NCBI RefSeq assembly: GCF_006489205.2
Contig: NZ_VFYR02000003.1
Coordinates: 613,462-677,461 of the forward strand
Source: Brevibacterium sp. XM4083
GTDB taxonomy: Bacteria > Actinomycetota > Actinomycetes > Actinomycetales > Brevibacteriaceae
Direction of reading: 5' to 3'
DNA: 64,000 nt
Part shown: positions 9,036-17,924 of the stretch, in pieces
How the letters are laid out: each line of letters begins with the position of its first letter
Numbering within the stretch: position 1 is the stretch's first letter
Made by a program: the position numbers and the translations under genes
The notes under the pieces: model-generated
The model's database searches: none
What the model was told of the DNA's origin: nothing
The model's input: the letters and a program-made list of their open reading frames with translations, nothing else

Positions 9036-9446
9036 TCAGAAGTCGATGCGCTCAGCCGGAGGGAACTGAGTGTAGACGACGCTTTCGTCGAGCGGGGCCA
9101 GCTCGAGGTAACTCGGAACGCCCTCGTCGATGAAGAGGAGGAGCAGGGCATCGGGGACATAGCCGTTGAGAATCAGCGCATCATCGGATCGCGCGATCGC
9201 GTCACCCATCGGTTCAAGGTCCACCGACGGACATGTCTCGCATCCGCACTCAGAGGTGACGACCACCTCGGCGAGGTTGGCCTCCCACAGTGCCCGCTGG
9301 GCATCGATGATCGGCGTCGGCGGATCCCATGCTTCCTTCTGCTCTGGGGTGAACTCCGCATAATCCTCGGCACTCGGTGAGGTGTGACCGCGACGGATGA
9401 GCAGGAGTGCAGTGTCCCTCTCGAGGTCGGTCAATGCTCGGATCAT
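9036..9446 (-). CDS. Hypothetical protein with clustered cysteines
   Basis: A 136-residue acidic soluble protein with no family I can name with confidence. It has an N-terminal helical part (LTDLERDTALLLIRRG), a Trp-containing segment and a Cys cluster SECGCETC near residue 76 that could bind metal or form a disulfide. ATG at 9446 is preferred over a start 11 codons upstream because the upstream residues look non-native. It lies 11 bases before the DUF2945 start and is probably cotranscribed. Confidence 0.6.
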   Translation of the reverse strand: MIRALTDLERDTALLLIRRGHTSPSAEDYAEFTPEQKEAWDPPTPIIDAQRALWEANLAEVVVTSECGCETCPSVDLEPMGDAIARSDDALILNGYVPDALLLLFIDEGVPSYLELAPLDESVVYTQFPPAERIDF

Positions 9447-9578
9447 GCCTCCACGGTACTCCGACCAGCCGCAGCGCACAGGCGTCGCACGCGACAGGGC
9501 GCGTTCCCAGGTGCAGTCCAGCCGGTCGGCATCGAACCTGCGCCGAGGTTCGCTAAAGTCGGTGCCCAGGGGGTAACC

Positions 9579-10877
9579 ATGACGATCGAGAGAACCGAGA
9601 AGGTGCCGCGCTTCGACGGCCCGAACGAACTCACACCCGAGGACCGGGAACGCGCGCGGGGCCTGCGGAAGATGCGCACGCTGGCGCTCTCACTGCTCAT
9701 CCTCGCGACCCTCATCTTCCTCGCCACAAACCTCTTCACCGATCTGTCCGGCGTCTGGGGATTCGTCGCCCGCGGCGCCGAGGCCGCGATGATCGGCGCG
9801 ATCGCCGACTGGTTCGCCGTCACCGCCCTCTTCCGGCATCCCCTCGGCCTGCCGATCCCGCACACCGCGATCATCCCGCGGAAGAAGGACGCCCTGGGAG
9901 CGAGCCTCTCCGCCTTCGTCGCAGCGAACTTCCTCCACGCCGAGGCGGTGTCGACGAAGATCCGCTCCGCCCACGTCGCGCAGCGGGCCGGTGAGTGGCT
10001 GAGCAAGGCCGCCAACCGCGACCTCGTCGTCGACCGGGCCGCCGCCGGTCTCGAATACGTCCTCTCCCGCATCGACGACAAGTCGATCGTCGCCCTGACG
10101 AAGAACGTCATCCTCCCGCGCCTCATCGCCACCCGGAAGTCTCCGGTGCTCGGCAAGCTGCTGCGTCAGATCGTCCTCGATGGCGCCCACCACAAGCTCG
10201 TCGACCTCGTCGTCGCCGAGGCGTACACGTGGCTGAGCGACAACCCGCAGGTCATCGACGAGATCGTCCACAACCGGGCCCCGTCGTGGGTGCCCGACTT
10301 CGTCAACGAACAGCTCGCGAATCGCCTGCAGCGCGAGATCCTCGGCTGGCTCGTCGACGTCCGCGACAACCCGTACCACAAGGCCCGGCAGGCGCTCGAC
10401 GCGTGGCTCGTCGACCTCTCCACCGACCTGTCGACCGACACCCCGCTGGCCGACAAGGCCGAGGACATCATCAACGACCTCCTCACCCAGGACGGCGTCG
10501 TCGACTCCGTCCTCGAGATCTGGACCTCGCTCAAGCAGCTCCTGCGCGAAGCGATCATCGAACCCGACGGCGAGGTGCGCGGCCGCATCGCCGATCTCAT
10601 CGGGGAATTCGCCCAGCGCCTCCAGACGGACACGGAGTTCGCGGCGACGATCGACGACCGCGTGGCCACGACCGCCGGCGACCTCGCCGAGAGCTTCGGG
10701 CCCGAGATCGCCAGCGTCATCTCCGACACCATCGAACGCTGGGACGCGAAGGAGGCCGCTGATCGCATCGAGCTCTACGTCGGCCGCGACCTCCAGTACA
10801 TCCGCATCAACGGCACCGTCATCGGCGCCCTCGTCGGCATCCTCCTCCACACGGTCATCGTCCTCATGCCGGGGTGA
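9579..10877 (+). CDS. DUF445 membrane protein
   Basis: A 432-residue DUF445 protein. A helix at about residues 34-53 is followed by the family signature AAMIGAIADWFAVTALFRHP and HTAIIPRKKDALG, then a long helical soluble region, and a final membrane segment (GALVGILLHTVIVLM). Both ends are therefore membrane embedded with a helical bundle between them. AGGGGG precedes ATG 9579. The cellular role is unknown. It is convergent with the FUSC gene, with only nine bases between stops. Confidence 0.82.
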   Translation: MTIERTEKVPRFDGPNELTPEDRERARGLRKMRTLALSLLILATLIFLATNLFTDLSGVWGFVARGAEAAMIGAIADWFAVTALFRHPLGLPIPHTAIIPRKKDALGASLSAFVAANFLHAEAVSTKIRSAHVAQRAGEWLSKAANRDLVVDRAAAGLEYVLSRIDDKSIVALTKNVILPRLIATRKSPVLGKLLRQIVLDGAHHKLVDLVVAEAYTWLSDNPQVIDEIVHNRAPSWVPDFVNEQLANRLQREILGWLVDVRDNPYHKARQALDAWLVDLSTDLSTDTPLADKAEDIINDLLTQDGVVDSVLEIWTSLKQLLREAIIEPDGEVRGRIADLIGEFAQRLQTDTEFAATIDDRVATTAGDLAESFGPEIASVISDTIERWDAKEAADRIELYVGRDLQYIRINGTVIGALVGILLHTVIVLMPG

Positions 10878-10886
10878 GGGGTCACC

Positions 10887-11948
10887 TCACGCCTCGGCGA
10901 GCCCGCCCGACTCACTGCGCATCCGCGCCCGGCGCCTGCCGACGTACCCGACGACGAGGACGACGGCGATGCCGACGACGGCCCCGAGCAGCGTCTCGAC
11001 CCCGCGGTCGATGATGAGCGTCGACCGCGGGATCGGATGGGCGAGCTGCGTCATGAGCAGGATCATCGGGGTGAAGAACGTCAGCGCGAACCCGTAGTTG
11101 CGCATCATGAGGTACTCGGTGGGGAACTGCAGGAGGATGACGGGGATCGCCAGCCACAGCGGTGACGGGTCGGGCCAGAGGATGAGCGCGGTGACGATGA
11201 GTCCGGAGAACGTCCCGAGCACCCGGTGCACGCCGCGGGCGATGCGCCCCGGCAGCTCTGCGGCGGCCAGGGGCACCGCAGCCGACGCCATCGCCCAGTA
11301 CGCATGGTCGAGTCCGATGAACACCCCGATGAGACCCGCCGAGGCGACCGCCACCGCATACGTCGCCGCATGTCTGAGCATGGCGAGGGCGTGGGGCCCG
11401 CGGAACGGGGTGATCATCCGCCGGGACCCGGCCCGCCACGTGCGCGTGCGGAACCACCCGAGGAAGCCCAGGGCGATGGCGAAGGCCGCCGCGAGGACGC
11501 TGATCCCGATGGGGATCCACGGCGGTGCGAGCGGTTCGACCGAGGCACACGCCCCGAGGGCGAAGATGCCGAAGAACGGGCCGCCCGGACGCATCCGCGC
11601 GCGGTCGGCGATGATCGACCCGACGGCGGCGAAGAACGCCTCGATCGCGATGAGGGCGACGACCGGGGTGTCGAGCATCGCGAGCATGACGCCGATGACG
11701 ACACCCGAGAGCAGGAGCACCGCGGCCTGCAGCTGGTGGATGAGGCGCAGCTGGTGCGCCTCCCCGCGACCGTACATCCCGCAGAACGCCCCGAAGACCG
11801 CGTAGATGATGAACTGCTCGTACCCGAGGAGAAGGAGGACGAGGGAGGGAATCGCCACGCCGAGGCCGACCCTGAGCGGTGCCCGCCGATCGTCGTCGGT
11901 GGGTTCGAGTCGCAGGGTCCCGCGGATGTACTCGGCGATCCTCTTCAT
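10887..11948 (-). CDS. FUSC-family membrane protein (putative aromatic compound exporter)
   Basis: A 353-residue protein with two clusters of membrane helices (residues about 28-160 and 195-340) separated by a short basic stretch; the second cluster has GLDHAYWAMASAAVPLAA and LGTFSGLIVTALIL. This is the half-size FUSC arrangement related to fusaric acid and aromatic acid efflux proteins. No partner membrane fusion protein is adjacent. The substrate is unknown. ATG 11948 gives MKRIAEYIRGT. Confidence 0.78.
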   Translation of the reverse strand: MKRIAEYIRGTLRLEPTDDDRRAPLRVGLGVAIPSLVLLLLGYEQFIIYAVFGAFCGMYGRGEAHQLRLIHQLQAAVLLLSGVVIGVMLAMLDTPVVALIAIEAFFAAVGSIIADRARMRPGGPFFGIFALGACASVEPLAPPWIPIGISVLAAAFAIALGFLGWFRTRTWRAGSRRMITPFRGPHALAMLRHAATYAVAVASAGLIGVFIGLDHAYWAMASAAVPLAAAELPGRIARGVHRVLGTFSGLIVTALILWPDPSPLWLAIPVILLQFPTEYLMMRNYGFALTFFTPMILLMTQLAHPIPRSTLIIDRGVETLLGAVVGIAVVLVVGYVGRRRARMRSESGGLAEA

Positions 11949-12020
11949 GGCCGTGCGGCGTCTCCGCTGCGCGGCGCGCCCGACCGGTCGATCGGACGGG
12001 CGCAGGGCGCGGGGACGCGG

Positions 12021-12410
12021 TCAGTCCTCCTGGTGAATGAGCTGGACGAGATTGCCCACAGTGTCGTTGAGCACCGCCGTGGTGATCGGTCCCATCGACA
12101 AGGGCTTCTGCGTGAACTCTACTCCGAGGGCGCTGAGGCGCTCGTACTCGGCCTCGACGTCGTCGACGGCGAACTGGTTGATCGGAATCCCATCGGCCAT
12201 GAGCGCCGCCGTGTAGTCACCGGCCGCCGGATGTCCCTTCGGCTCGAGGACGATCTCCACTCCCTCCGGGTCCTCGGGAGAGACGACGGTGAGCCACCGC
12301 GCGTCTCCGACGGGGACGTCGAACTTCAGCTGGAAGCCGAGCTTGTCGGTGTAGAAGTCGAGCGCGCGAGCCTGGTCGTCGACGGGAATGCTGATCCACT
12401 GGGCCTTCAT
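12021..12410 (-). CDS. VOC-family (glyoxalase-like) protein
   Basis: A 129-residue single-domain vicinal-oxygen-chelate protein with two beta-alpha-beta-beta-beta repeats: IPVDDQARALDFYTDKLGF at the N-terminus and the end DTVGNLVQLIHQ. AAGGAGACACCGTC precedes ATG. It follows the ArsR-family gene by 12 bases in a two-gene operon, so the repressor probably controls it. Small VOC-ArsR pairs often handle toxic small molecules; no ligand can be assigned. Confidence 0.85.
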   Translation of the reverse strand: MKAQWISIPVDDQARALDFYTDKLGFQLKFDVPVGDARWLTVVSPEDPEGVEIVLEPKGHPAAGDYTAALMADGIPINQFAVDDVEAEYERLSALGVEFTQKPLSMGPITTAVLNDTVGNLVQLIHQED

Positions 12411-12422
12411 GACGGTGTCTCC

Positions 12423-12764
12423 TTACTCAGGCGGTGCCTGCGGTGATGCGGGTTGGTCGGTGTCCTGGTCGATGCCGGGTGGTCGGGGGTTCCGCGTCCC
12501 ACCGGTCCAGCGATCGAACGCGGTGCGCAGCGGCGCGGGATCGAGCGTGTGGTACTTGTAGCGCCCCTCACGGCGGGTGACGACGAGACCGGCGGCCTCG
12601 AGCACGTCGAGGTGCTGGGACACCGCTTGGCGTGAGAGCCCGAGACCATGCCGATTGGCCAGACGCGAACAGATCTCGAAGAGGGTCTGATCGTCGCGTT
12701 CGGCGAGTTCGTCGAGGATCGTCCGCCTGGTCGGGTCGGCGATCGCCTTGAAGAGATCGGCCAC
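12423..12764 (-). CDS. ArsR-family transcriptional repressor
   Basis: A 113-residue winged-helix protein (ADLFKAIADPTRRTILDEL, LGLSRQAVSQHLDVLEAAGLV, wing REGRYKYHTLD). I choose GTG 12764 rather than an ATG 12 codons upstream. The upstream codons coincide with a -35/-10 pair (12795-12800 and 12771-12776, minus strand), which puts the transcript start at the GTG, so the mRNA is probably leaderless. No metal-binding Cys box is visible, so this resembles the organic-ligand or autorepressing ArsR group paired with VOC or START proteins. It is autoregulated if the palindrome between the promoter elements is its operator. Confidence 0.87.
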   Translation of the reverse strand: MADLFKAIADPTRRTILDELAERDDQTLFEICSRLANRHGLGLSRQAVSQHLDVLEAAGLVVTRREGRYKYHTLDPAPLRTAFDRWTGGTRNPRPPGIDQDTDQPASPQAPPE

Positions 12765-12770
12765 ACCGAC

Positions 12771-12800
12771 ACCATAGGCAAGCAATGACTTGCCTGTCAA
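12771..12800 (-). promoter_or_regulatory. ArsR promoter with palindromic operator as spacer
   Basis: On the minus strand TTGACA (12800-12795) and TATGGT (12776-12771) are 18 bases apart. The spacer itself (12777-12794) is an inverted repeat, GGCAAG-6-CTTGCC. A repressor bound here would block RNA polymerase directly. The start codon lies seven bases past the -10. Confidence 0.65.
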
Positions 12801-12913
12801 TGGATGCGGGTCACATTCACTCCCGGTTTCCCGTCGCGACTCTCGGGTTTTCCTCGCGGCAGTCGTGGGAGGACTGCATGGTCGCTGGCAGCGGCCTGCG
12901 AAACCATTGAGTC

Positions 12914-13642
12914 ATGACCACAACACACATGCCTGCGATCATCACCGCCTCCCACGTCACCAAGCACTACAACCAGACCTACGCCCTGGCCGGCGTCGAC
13001 CTCACGATCGGCCTCGGCGAGTCCCTGGCGATCATGGGTCCCTCCGGTTCCGGCAAGACGACCCTCCTGCACTGTCTGGCGGGCATCCTCCGGCCCGACG
13101 AGGGTCAGATCCGCCTGCTGCCCACCGAGCGCAGCGCCGCCGCGGAGATCACCTCCCTCAAGGAGGCCGGTCGCACCGCCCTGCGCCGCGAGGTGTTCGG
13201 ATTCGTCTTCCAGCAGGGACTGCTCCTGCCCGAGCTCTCCGCCGAGGACAACGTCGCGCTCGCCGCGATGCTCGCCGGCATGAACCGTGCCGATGCGACG
13301 AAGCACGCCCGCGCGTGGCTGCAGCGCCTCGGCCTCGGTGAGCACCTCACCAAGCGCATCGGCCAGCTCTCCGGCGGCCAGGCCCAGCGTGTGGCCATCG
13401 CCCGCTCTCAGGTCACCCAGCCCGTCGTCACCTTCGCCGACGAACCGACCGGCGCACTCGATTCCCGCACGTCGACCGAGGTGCTCTCGGAGCTGCTCGC
13501 CTCGACGACCGGCCGCGGCTCGACGCTCGTCGTCGTCACCCATGATGAGAACGTCGCCGCGCGCTGCTCCCGCGTCGTCCGCCTCGCCGACGGCCGCATC
13601 GTCTCCGACTCCGCCGCCCAGTACGCGACGCACAACGGGTGA
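12914..13642 (+). CDS. ABC transporter ATP-binding protein (MacB/LolD type)
   Basis: A 242-residue nucleotide-binding subunit: Walker A GPSGSGKTTLL, Q-loop in FGFVFQQGLLLPELS, signature LSGGQAQRVAIARS, Walker B VVTFADEPTGALD, switch His in VVVTHDENVAA. The EPTGALD and Q-loop pattern is that of the MacB/LolD/FtsE class, which works with FtsX-fold permeases by mechanotransmission rather than as a channel. It overlaps the first permease by ATGA. The cargo is not evident; antimicrobial peptide or lipoprotein related export is typical of the class. Confidence 0.93.
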   Translation: MTTTHMPAIITASHVTKHYNQTYALAGVDLTIGLGESLAIMGPSGSGKTTLLHCLAGILRPDEGQIRLLPTERSAAAEITSLKEAGRTALRREVFGFVFQQGLLLPELSAEDNVALAAMLAGMNRADATKHARAWLQRLGLGEHLTKRIGQLSGGQAQRVAIARSQVTQPVVTFADEPTGALDSRTSTEVLSELLASTTGRGSTLVVVTHDENVAARCSRVVRLADGRIVSDSAAQYATHNG

Positions 13643-15006
13643 TGCCGACCATGAAGGTGCTTCCTCTCGTCCTCTCGAAGCAGACGTTCACCGCACCGAC
13701 GGCACGCCTCGTCGCGATCGCGTTCTTCGCCTGCTCGACCCTCTTCCTCACCGTGGCCGCCGGTGCGTGGGCGTTCAATGACCGTCCCGACGTGCCCCGC
13801 TACGCCGAGGTGGTCGACCTCTATCGGATGCTCGCGATCCTCGCCACGGTCTTCCTCGTCGTGCCGGCGATCAGCCTCGGCGTCGCCTCGGCGAAGCTCA
13901 GCGCCCGCCGCCAGGATGAGCGTCTCTCCACTCTCTCACTCCTCGGCGCGTCGAAGGGAACCGTCCGGCTCGTCGCCGTCGCCGAACCCTTCATCCCGGC
14001 AGCCGCGGGGATCGTCGCCGGCATCCTCGGCTACCTCGTGCTCGCCTACCCCTTGAGCCTCATCGTCTTCACGGGCGTGCCGCTGGGCTACTCCGCCCTC
14101 CTCATGCCCGCGTGGCTGCTCGTCGGCGTTGTCGCGGTCCTTCTCCTCATCTGCCTCCTCGCCGCCCTCATCGGGCTGCGGAAGGTCATCGTCTCTCCGC
14201 TCGGTGTGCGCACGCGGTCGCTGGGACGGACGTTCCCGCTCGCCCGCATCATCACCGTCGTCGTCCTCGCCGTCGGCATGGTCGCCGCTCTCGTCTTCTC
14301 CCTCCAGGAGGGTCAGTCGCAGCGCACCGCGATCATCGCGAGCATTCTCACGATCGGCGTCGCGCTCCTCCTCATCAACGTCGTCGGCGTCCTCGTCATG
14401 CGCATCCACGCCTGGATGAGCGGGAAGGCAGCACGGCGTCCGGCCGGGATGCTCTCGGCGGCGATGATCGCCGACGCCCCCGCCCAGTACTGGCGACGTG
14501 TCGCCGGACTCGCCCTCATCACCTTCATCGCCGTCGTCGGCGGCACCGGTGCGGCGATGATGCGCGGCACCGGCGACGAGATGAGCGCGGCCGAACGGGA
14601 CGTCATGGGACCGCTGCAGTACACCGGCGACGACGTCTTCACCGGTCTCATCCTCACCTTGGCGATCGCCTTCGTCCTCATCGTCGTCTCCGCGACGATC
14701 AATCAGGCCGCGGACATCCTCGACCGCGCCTCGACCTACCGGGAGCTTCACGCCGCCGGCATGTCACCGGCGATGATGCACCGGGTCACGGTGCGCGCTG
14801 TGATGTCCCCGATCGTCCTCGTCACCCTCGTCTCCCTCGTCCTCGGCGGACTGCTCGCGGCCGCGATGGCCTCGGCCGGCGACCTCGGCGATCCGCTGAC
14901 CATCGCCGTCGTCGCCTCCGTCCTCCTCGGCGGAATCGCGATGGTGTGGCTGGGACTGCAGTTCACCCGTCCGCTCGTCCGGCGCGTCACCGCTGTGACC
15001 GCCTGA
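13642..15006 (+). CDS. FtsX-fold ABC transporter permease (first of a tandem pair)
   Basis: A 454-residue permease with about eight membrane helices and two FtsX-like domains, including the cytoplasmic coupling segment LSARRQDERLSTLSLLGAS. ATG 13642 overlaps the ATPase stop (ATGA); an in-frame GTG one codon earlier is possible. It is clearly homologous along its length to the next gene, including FFAC-TLFLTVAAG, LSARRQDERLST and SPLGVRT blocks, so the two arose by duplication and probably form a heterodimer. Extracytoplasmic loops are short, unlike MacB, so a periplasmic-type stalk is unlikely. Confidence 0.88.
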   Translation: MPTMKVLPLVLSKQTFTAPTARLVAIAFFACSTLFLTVAAGAWAFNDRPDVPRYAEVVDLYRMLAILATVFLVVPAISLGVASAKLSARRQDERLSTLSLLGASKGTVRLVAVAEPFIPAAAGIVAGILGYLVLAYPLSLIVFTGVPLGYSALLMPAWLLVGVVAVLLLICLLAALIGLRKVIVSPLGVRTRSLGRTFPLARIITVVVLAVGMVAALVFSLQEGQSQRTAIIASILTIGVALLLINVVGVLVMRIHAWMSGKAARRPAGMLSAAMIADAPAQYWRRVAGLALITFIAVVGGTGAAMMRGTGDEMSAAERDVMGPLQYTGDDVFTGLILTLAIAFVLIVVSATINQAADILDRASTYRELHAAGMSPAMMHRVTVRAVMSPIVLVTLVSLVLGGLLAAAMASAGDLGDPLTIAVVASVLLGGIAMVWLGLQFTRPLVRRVTAVTA

Positions 15007-15033
15007 GGCCCCCGCCTCGAACAGGAGTCCGTC

Positions 15034-16416
15034 ATGTCCTCACCAGTGGCAGCAATTCCCGTCGTCCTCGGTCGCAAGACCGTGACCGCCCCGAGCTCTC
15101 TGCTCATCATGAGCGCGTTCTTCGCCTGTGCGACGCTGTTCCTCACCGTCGCCGCCGGGACGTGGATGTTCTTCCAGATCCCGCCGCGCACCGATCCTGG
15201 AGCGGAGGGCATCGACTTCGCCTACAAGCTCCTCGCGACCATCGGCACGATCCTGCTCGTCATTCCGGCCAGCACCCTCGCCGCCGCCTCGGCGACGCTG
15301 TCGGCCCGCCGTCAGGACGAACGGCTGTCGACGATGTCCCTGCTGGGGGCGAAGCGCTCGGAGATCGCCGCCCTCGCCGTCGCCGAACCGCTCGTGCCCG
15401 CGATCATCGGCATCGTCCTCGGCGTCCTCGGGTATCTCGGCCTCGCATGGCCGGTGAGCTGGATCCACTTCCTCGGCGCCCCGATCGGGTACGCGAACAT
15501 GCTCATGCCGCCGCTCCTTCTGGCCGGGGTCGTCCTCTTCCTCATCGTCGTGTGCGTCGCCTCGGCGCTGCTGGGGCTGCGCAAGGTGACGATCTCTCCT
15601 CTCGGCGTGCGGACGAAGTCCCTGGCACGGAAGTTCCCCGTCGGCCGGGTCATCGCGGTCGTGATCGCCATCATCCTCCTGCCGATCGTGCTCGCGATCT
15701 CGAAGTCACCGAACGTCGAACTCGGGGTCGCGATCTCCGCGATGCTCTCGGTCTTCTTCATCGGACTCATCGTCGTCGACCTCCTCGGCGGACTGCTCAT
15801 GCGGTGGTTCGCACACCTGGCGGGCAAGCGCGCCGCCTCCCCTGAGCGGCTCATCGCCGCCCGGCTCGTCTCCGACGAACCCAAGCGATTCTGGCGCCGG
15901 GTCTCGGGCTTGGCGATGACGGCGTTCGTCGCCGCGGTCGGGGGCACGGGCATCGCACTCATGCAGATGGGACTCGACTCCGCCGACGATCCTGAGGTCC
16001 CGGTCTCCGATGAGCAGATCACGCTCTTCCAGGACATGTTCACCGGAGTGCTGCTCGTCCTCGGCATCTCGATCGTGCTCATCGCCGTCTCCGCGCTCAT
16101 CAACCAGGTGGCCGACGTCTACGATCGCGCCGACACCTTCGCCGACCTCCACTCGGCGGGCATGGATGTCGACACGATGCACAAGGCGATGGTCAGGGCA
16201 GTGCTCGGTCCGGTCATCTGGGTGACGCTGTTCGCCGGCGGCCTCGGACTCTTCCTCGTCCTCCCCTTGGCCGGCGCCGCTCTCGTCATGAAGCCGGTCA
16301 CGTTCGTCACGATTCTCGCGTCAGCGGCCCTTGGTATCGTCGTCATCAGATTGGGGCTGCAGGTCGCCAAGCCGATCCTCGCCTCGGTGGCCACCGCCGG
16401 TCGCGCGCGGCTGTGA
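15034..16416 (+). CDS. FtsX-fold ABC transporter permease (second of a tandem pair)
   Basis: A 460-residue paralogue of the preceding permease with the same helix pattern (ETLSARRQDERLSTMS-like coupling region, SPLGVRTKSLARK after the fourth helix, a terminal helix pair). ACAGGAG precedes ATG, 27 bases after the previous stop. With the ATPase it completes a three-gene transporter. The hairpin at 16429 follows and separates it from dnaB. Confidence 0.88.
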   Translation: MSSPVAAIPVVLGRKTVTAPSSLLIMSAFFACATLFLTVAAGTWMFFQIPPRTDPGAEGIDFAYKLLATIGTILLVIPASTLAAASATLSARRQDERLSTMSLLGAKRSEIAALAVAEPLVPAIIGIVLGVLGYLGLAWPVSWIHFLGAPIGYANMLMPPLLLAGVVLFLIVVCVASALLGLRKVTISPLGVRTKSLARKFPVGRVIAVVIAIILLPIVLAISKSPNVELGVAISAMLSVFFIGLIVVDLLGGLLMRWFAHLAGKRAASPERLIAARLVSDEPKRFWRRVSGLAMTAFVAAVGGTGIALMQMGLDSADDPEVPVSDEQITLFQDMFTGVLLVLGISIVLIAVSALINQVADVYDRADTFADLHSAGMDVDTMHKAMVRAVLGPVIWVTLFAGGLGLFLVLPLAGAALVMKPVTFVTILASAALGIVVIRLGLQVAKPILASVATAGRARL

Positions 16417-16428
16417 GACCGGGTCGCG

Positions 16429-16459
16429 GGCACCGCCTCGGCGAGACCGGGGCGGTGCC
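16429..16459 (+). terminator. Hairpin terminator after the ABC transporter operon
   Basis: A 13-bp stem including one G-T pair with a 5-base loop begins 12 bases after the permease stop. Its left arm contains the repeated CCGCCTCGGCG sequence. A weak -10-like TAAAGT lies at 16502 before dnaB. Confidence 0.65.
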
Positions 16460-16557
16460 TGCGGTGACGTGAATCGCTGTCGGGTCCGCGCGCGGCACGG
16501 GTAAAGTGGGATGGCACTGCACCCGGGCCGGGCAGGCGTTGGCACAGAGGAGGAGAC

Positions 16558-17901
16558 GTGGGAGTGAGCAGCGATCTGGGGTATGACGGACTCAGAACTC
16601 CTCCGCAGGACATCGAGGCCGAGGAGAGCGTCCTGGGGGCCATGCTCCTGTCGAAGGACGCGATCGCCGACTGCGTCGAGTCGATGTCGCGCGACGACTT
16701 CTACAAACCCGCCCACGAGACGATCTACGAGGCGATCCTCGATCTCTACTCCCGCGGTGAGCCCGCCGACTCGGTCACGGTCGCGAACTATCTGACGAAG
16801 TCCGGCGACCTCTCCCGCATCGGCGGTCCCGCCTACCTCCACACGCTCATCGCGTCCGTGCCGACCGCGGCGAACGCCGGATACTACGCCTCGATCGTCC
16901 GCGAACGGGCCGTGCTGCGCCGCCTGGTCGAGGCCGGCACCCGGATCGTGCAGATGGGCTACGACGCCGAAGGCGACACCGACGCCGTCGTCAACAACGC
17001 TCAGGCCGAGATCTATCAGGTCACGGAGAAGCACACGACAGAGGACTACGTCATCCTCTCCGAGATCCTCGGCGAAGTCGCGGCCGAGATCGAGCGCAAC
17101 GGCGACACCGACGGGCAGACCGCCGGGGTGCCGACCGGGTTCACGGAGTTCGATCAGCTCACCAACGGCCTCCACCCGGGGCAGATGATCGTCATCGCCG
17201 CGCGACCCGGTGTCGGCAAGTCGACGCTCGCCCTCGACTTCATCCGGTCCGCGGCGATCCATCACAAGCAGGCCGCGGTCTTCTTCTCCCTCGAAATGGG
17301 CAAGAACGAGCTCGTCATGCGACTCCTGTCCGCGGAGTCGGAGATCCCGCTGCAGAACCTGCGCCGCGGTGAGCTCAGCCCCCACGACTGGACGAACCTC
17401 GCCGCCACCGAGGCGCGCATCAACGACTCGCCGCTCTTCGTCGACGATTCGCCGAACATGGCGCTCACGGAGATCCGCGCGAAGTGCCGTCGGCTCAAAC
17501 AGCAGCACGACCTCAAGATGGTCTGCGTCGACTACCTCCAGCTCATGAGCTCGGGCAAGCGCGTTGAGTCCCGTCAGCAGGAGGTCTCGGAGTTCTCGCG
17601 TTCGCTCAAGCTGCTGGCCAAGGAACTCGAAGTGCCCGTCATCGCGCTCTCGCAGCTCAACCGCGGCAGCGAGCAGCGCACCGACAAGCGACCGATGATC
17701 TCCGATCTGCGCGAATCCGGATCGATCGAGCAGGATGCCGACATGGTCCTCCTCATCCACCGTGAGGACATGTACGACAAGGAGCACGAACGCGCCGGTG
17801 AGGCCGACATCATCGTCGCCAAGCACCGTGCCGGACCGACCGGAGACATCGCCGTGGCGTTCCAGGGCGCGAAGTCGCGGTTCGTCAACATGCCGCAGTA
17901 G
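16558..17901 (+). CDS. dnaB: Replicative DNA helicase DnaB
   Basis: A 447-residue hexameric 5'-3' helicase that unwinds the fork and interacts with DnaG. The N-terminal domain starts PPQDIEAEESVLGAMLLS. The RecA-like ATPase has Walker A ARPGVGKST (Lys221), Walker B VCVDYLQLM, the SLEMGKNELVMR segment and LRESGSIEQDADMV. No intein interrupts it, unlike some mycobacterial DnaB genes. GTG start with GGAGGAGAC six bases upstream; an in-frame alternative a few codons later is possible. It belongs to the ancestral rplI-dnaB neighbourhood but is separated here by about 11 kb of inserted genes. Confidence 0.97.
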   Translation: MGVSSDLGYDGLRTPPQDIEAEESVLGAMLLSKDAIADCVESMSRDDFYKPAHETIYEAILDLYSRGEPADSVTVANYLTKSGDLSRIGGPAYLHTLIASVPTAANAGYYASIVRERAVLRRLVEAGTRIVQMGYDAEGDTDAVVNNAQAEIYQVTEKHTTEDYVILSEILGEVAAEIERNGDTDGQTAGVPTGFTEFDQLTNGLHPGQMIVIAARPGVGKSTLALDFIRSAAIHHKQAAVFFSLEMGKNELVMRLLSAESEIPLQNLRRGELSPHDWTNLAATEARINDSPLFVDDSPNMALTEIRAKCRRLKQQHDLKMVCVDYLQLMSSGKRVESRQQEVSEFSRSLKLLAKELEVPVIALSQLNRGSEQRTDKRPMISDLRESGSIEQDADMVLLIHREDMYDKEHERAGEADIIVAKHRAGPTGDIAVAFQGAKSRFVNMPQ

Positions 17902-17924
17902 GTTTCCCGGCCCAGGAGCGAAAT

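Noticed and set aside
3818..17901. Chromosomal replication origin near the rpsF-dnaB region
   Set aside because: No dnaA, dnaN or cluster of DnaA boxes is visible. The synteny only suggests that the origin may be at some distance.
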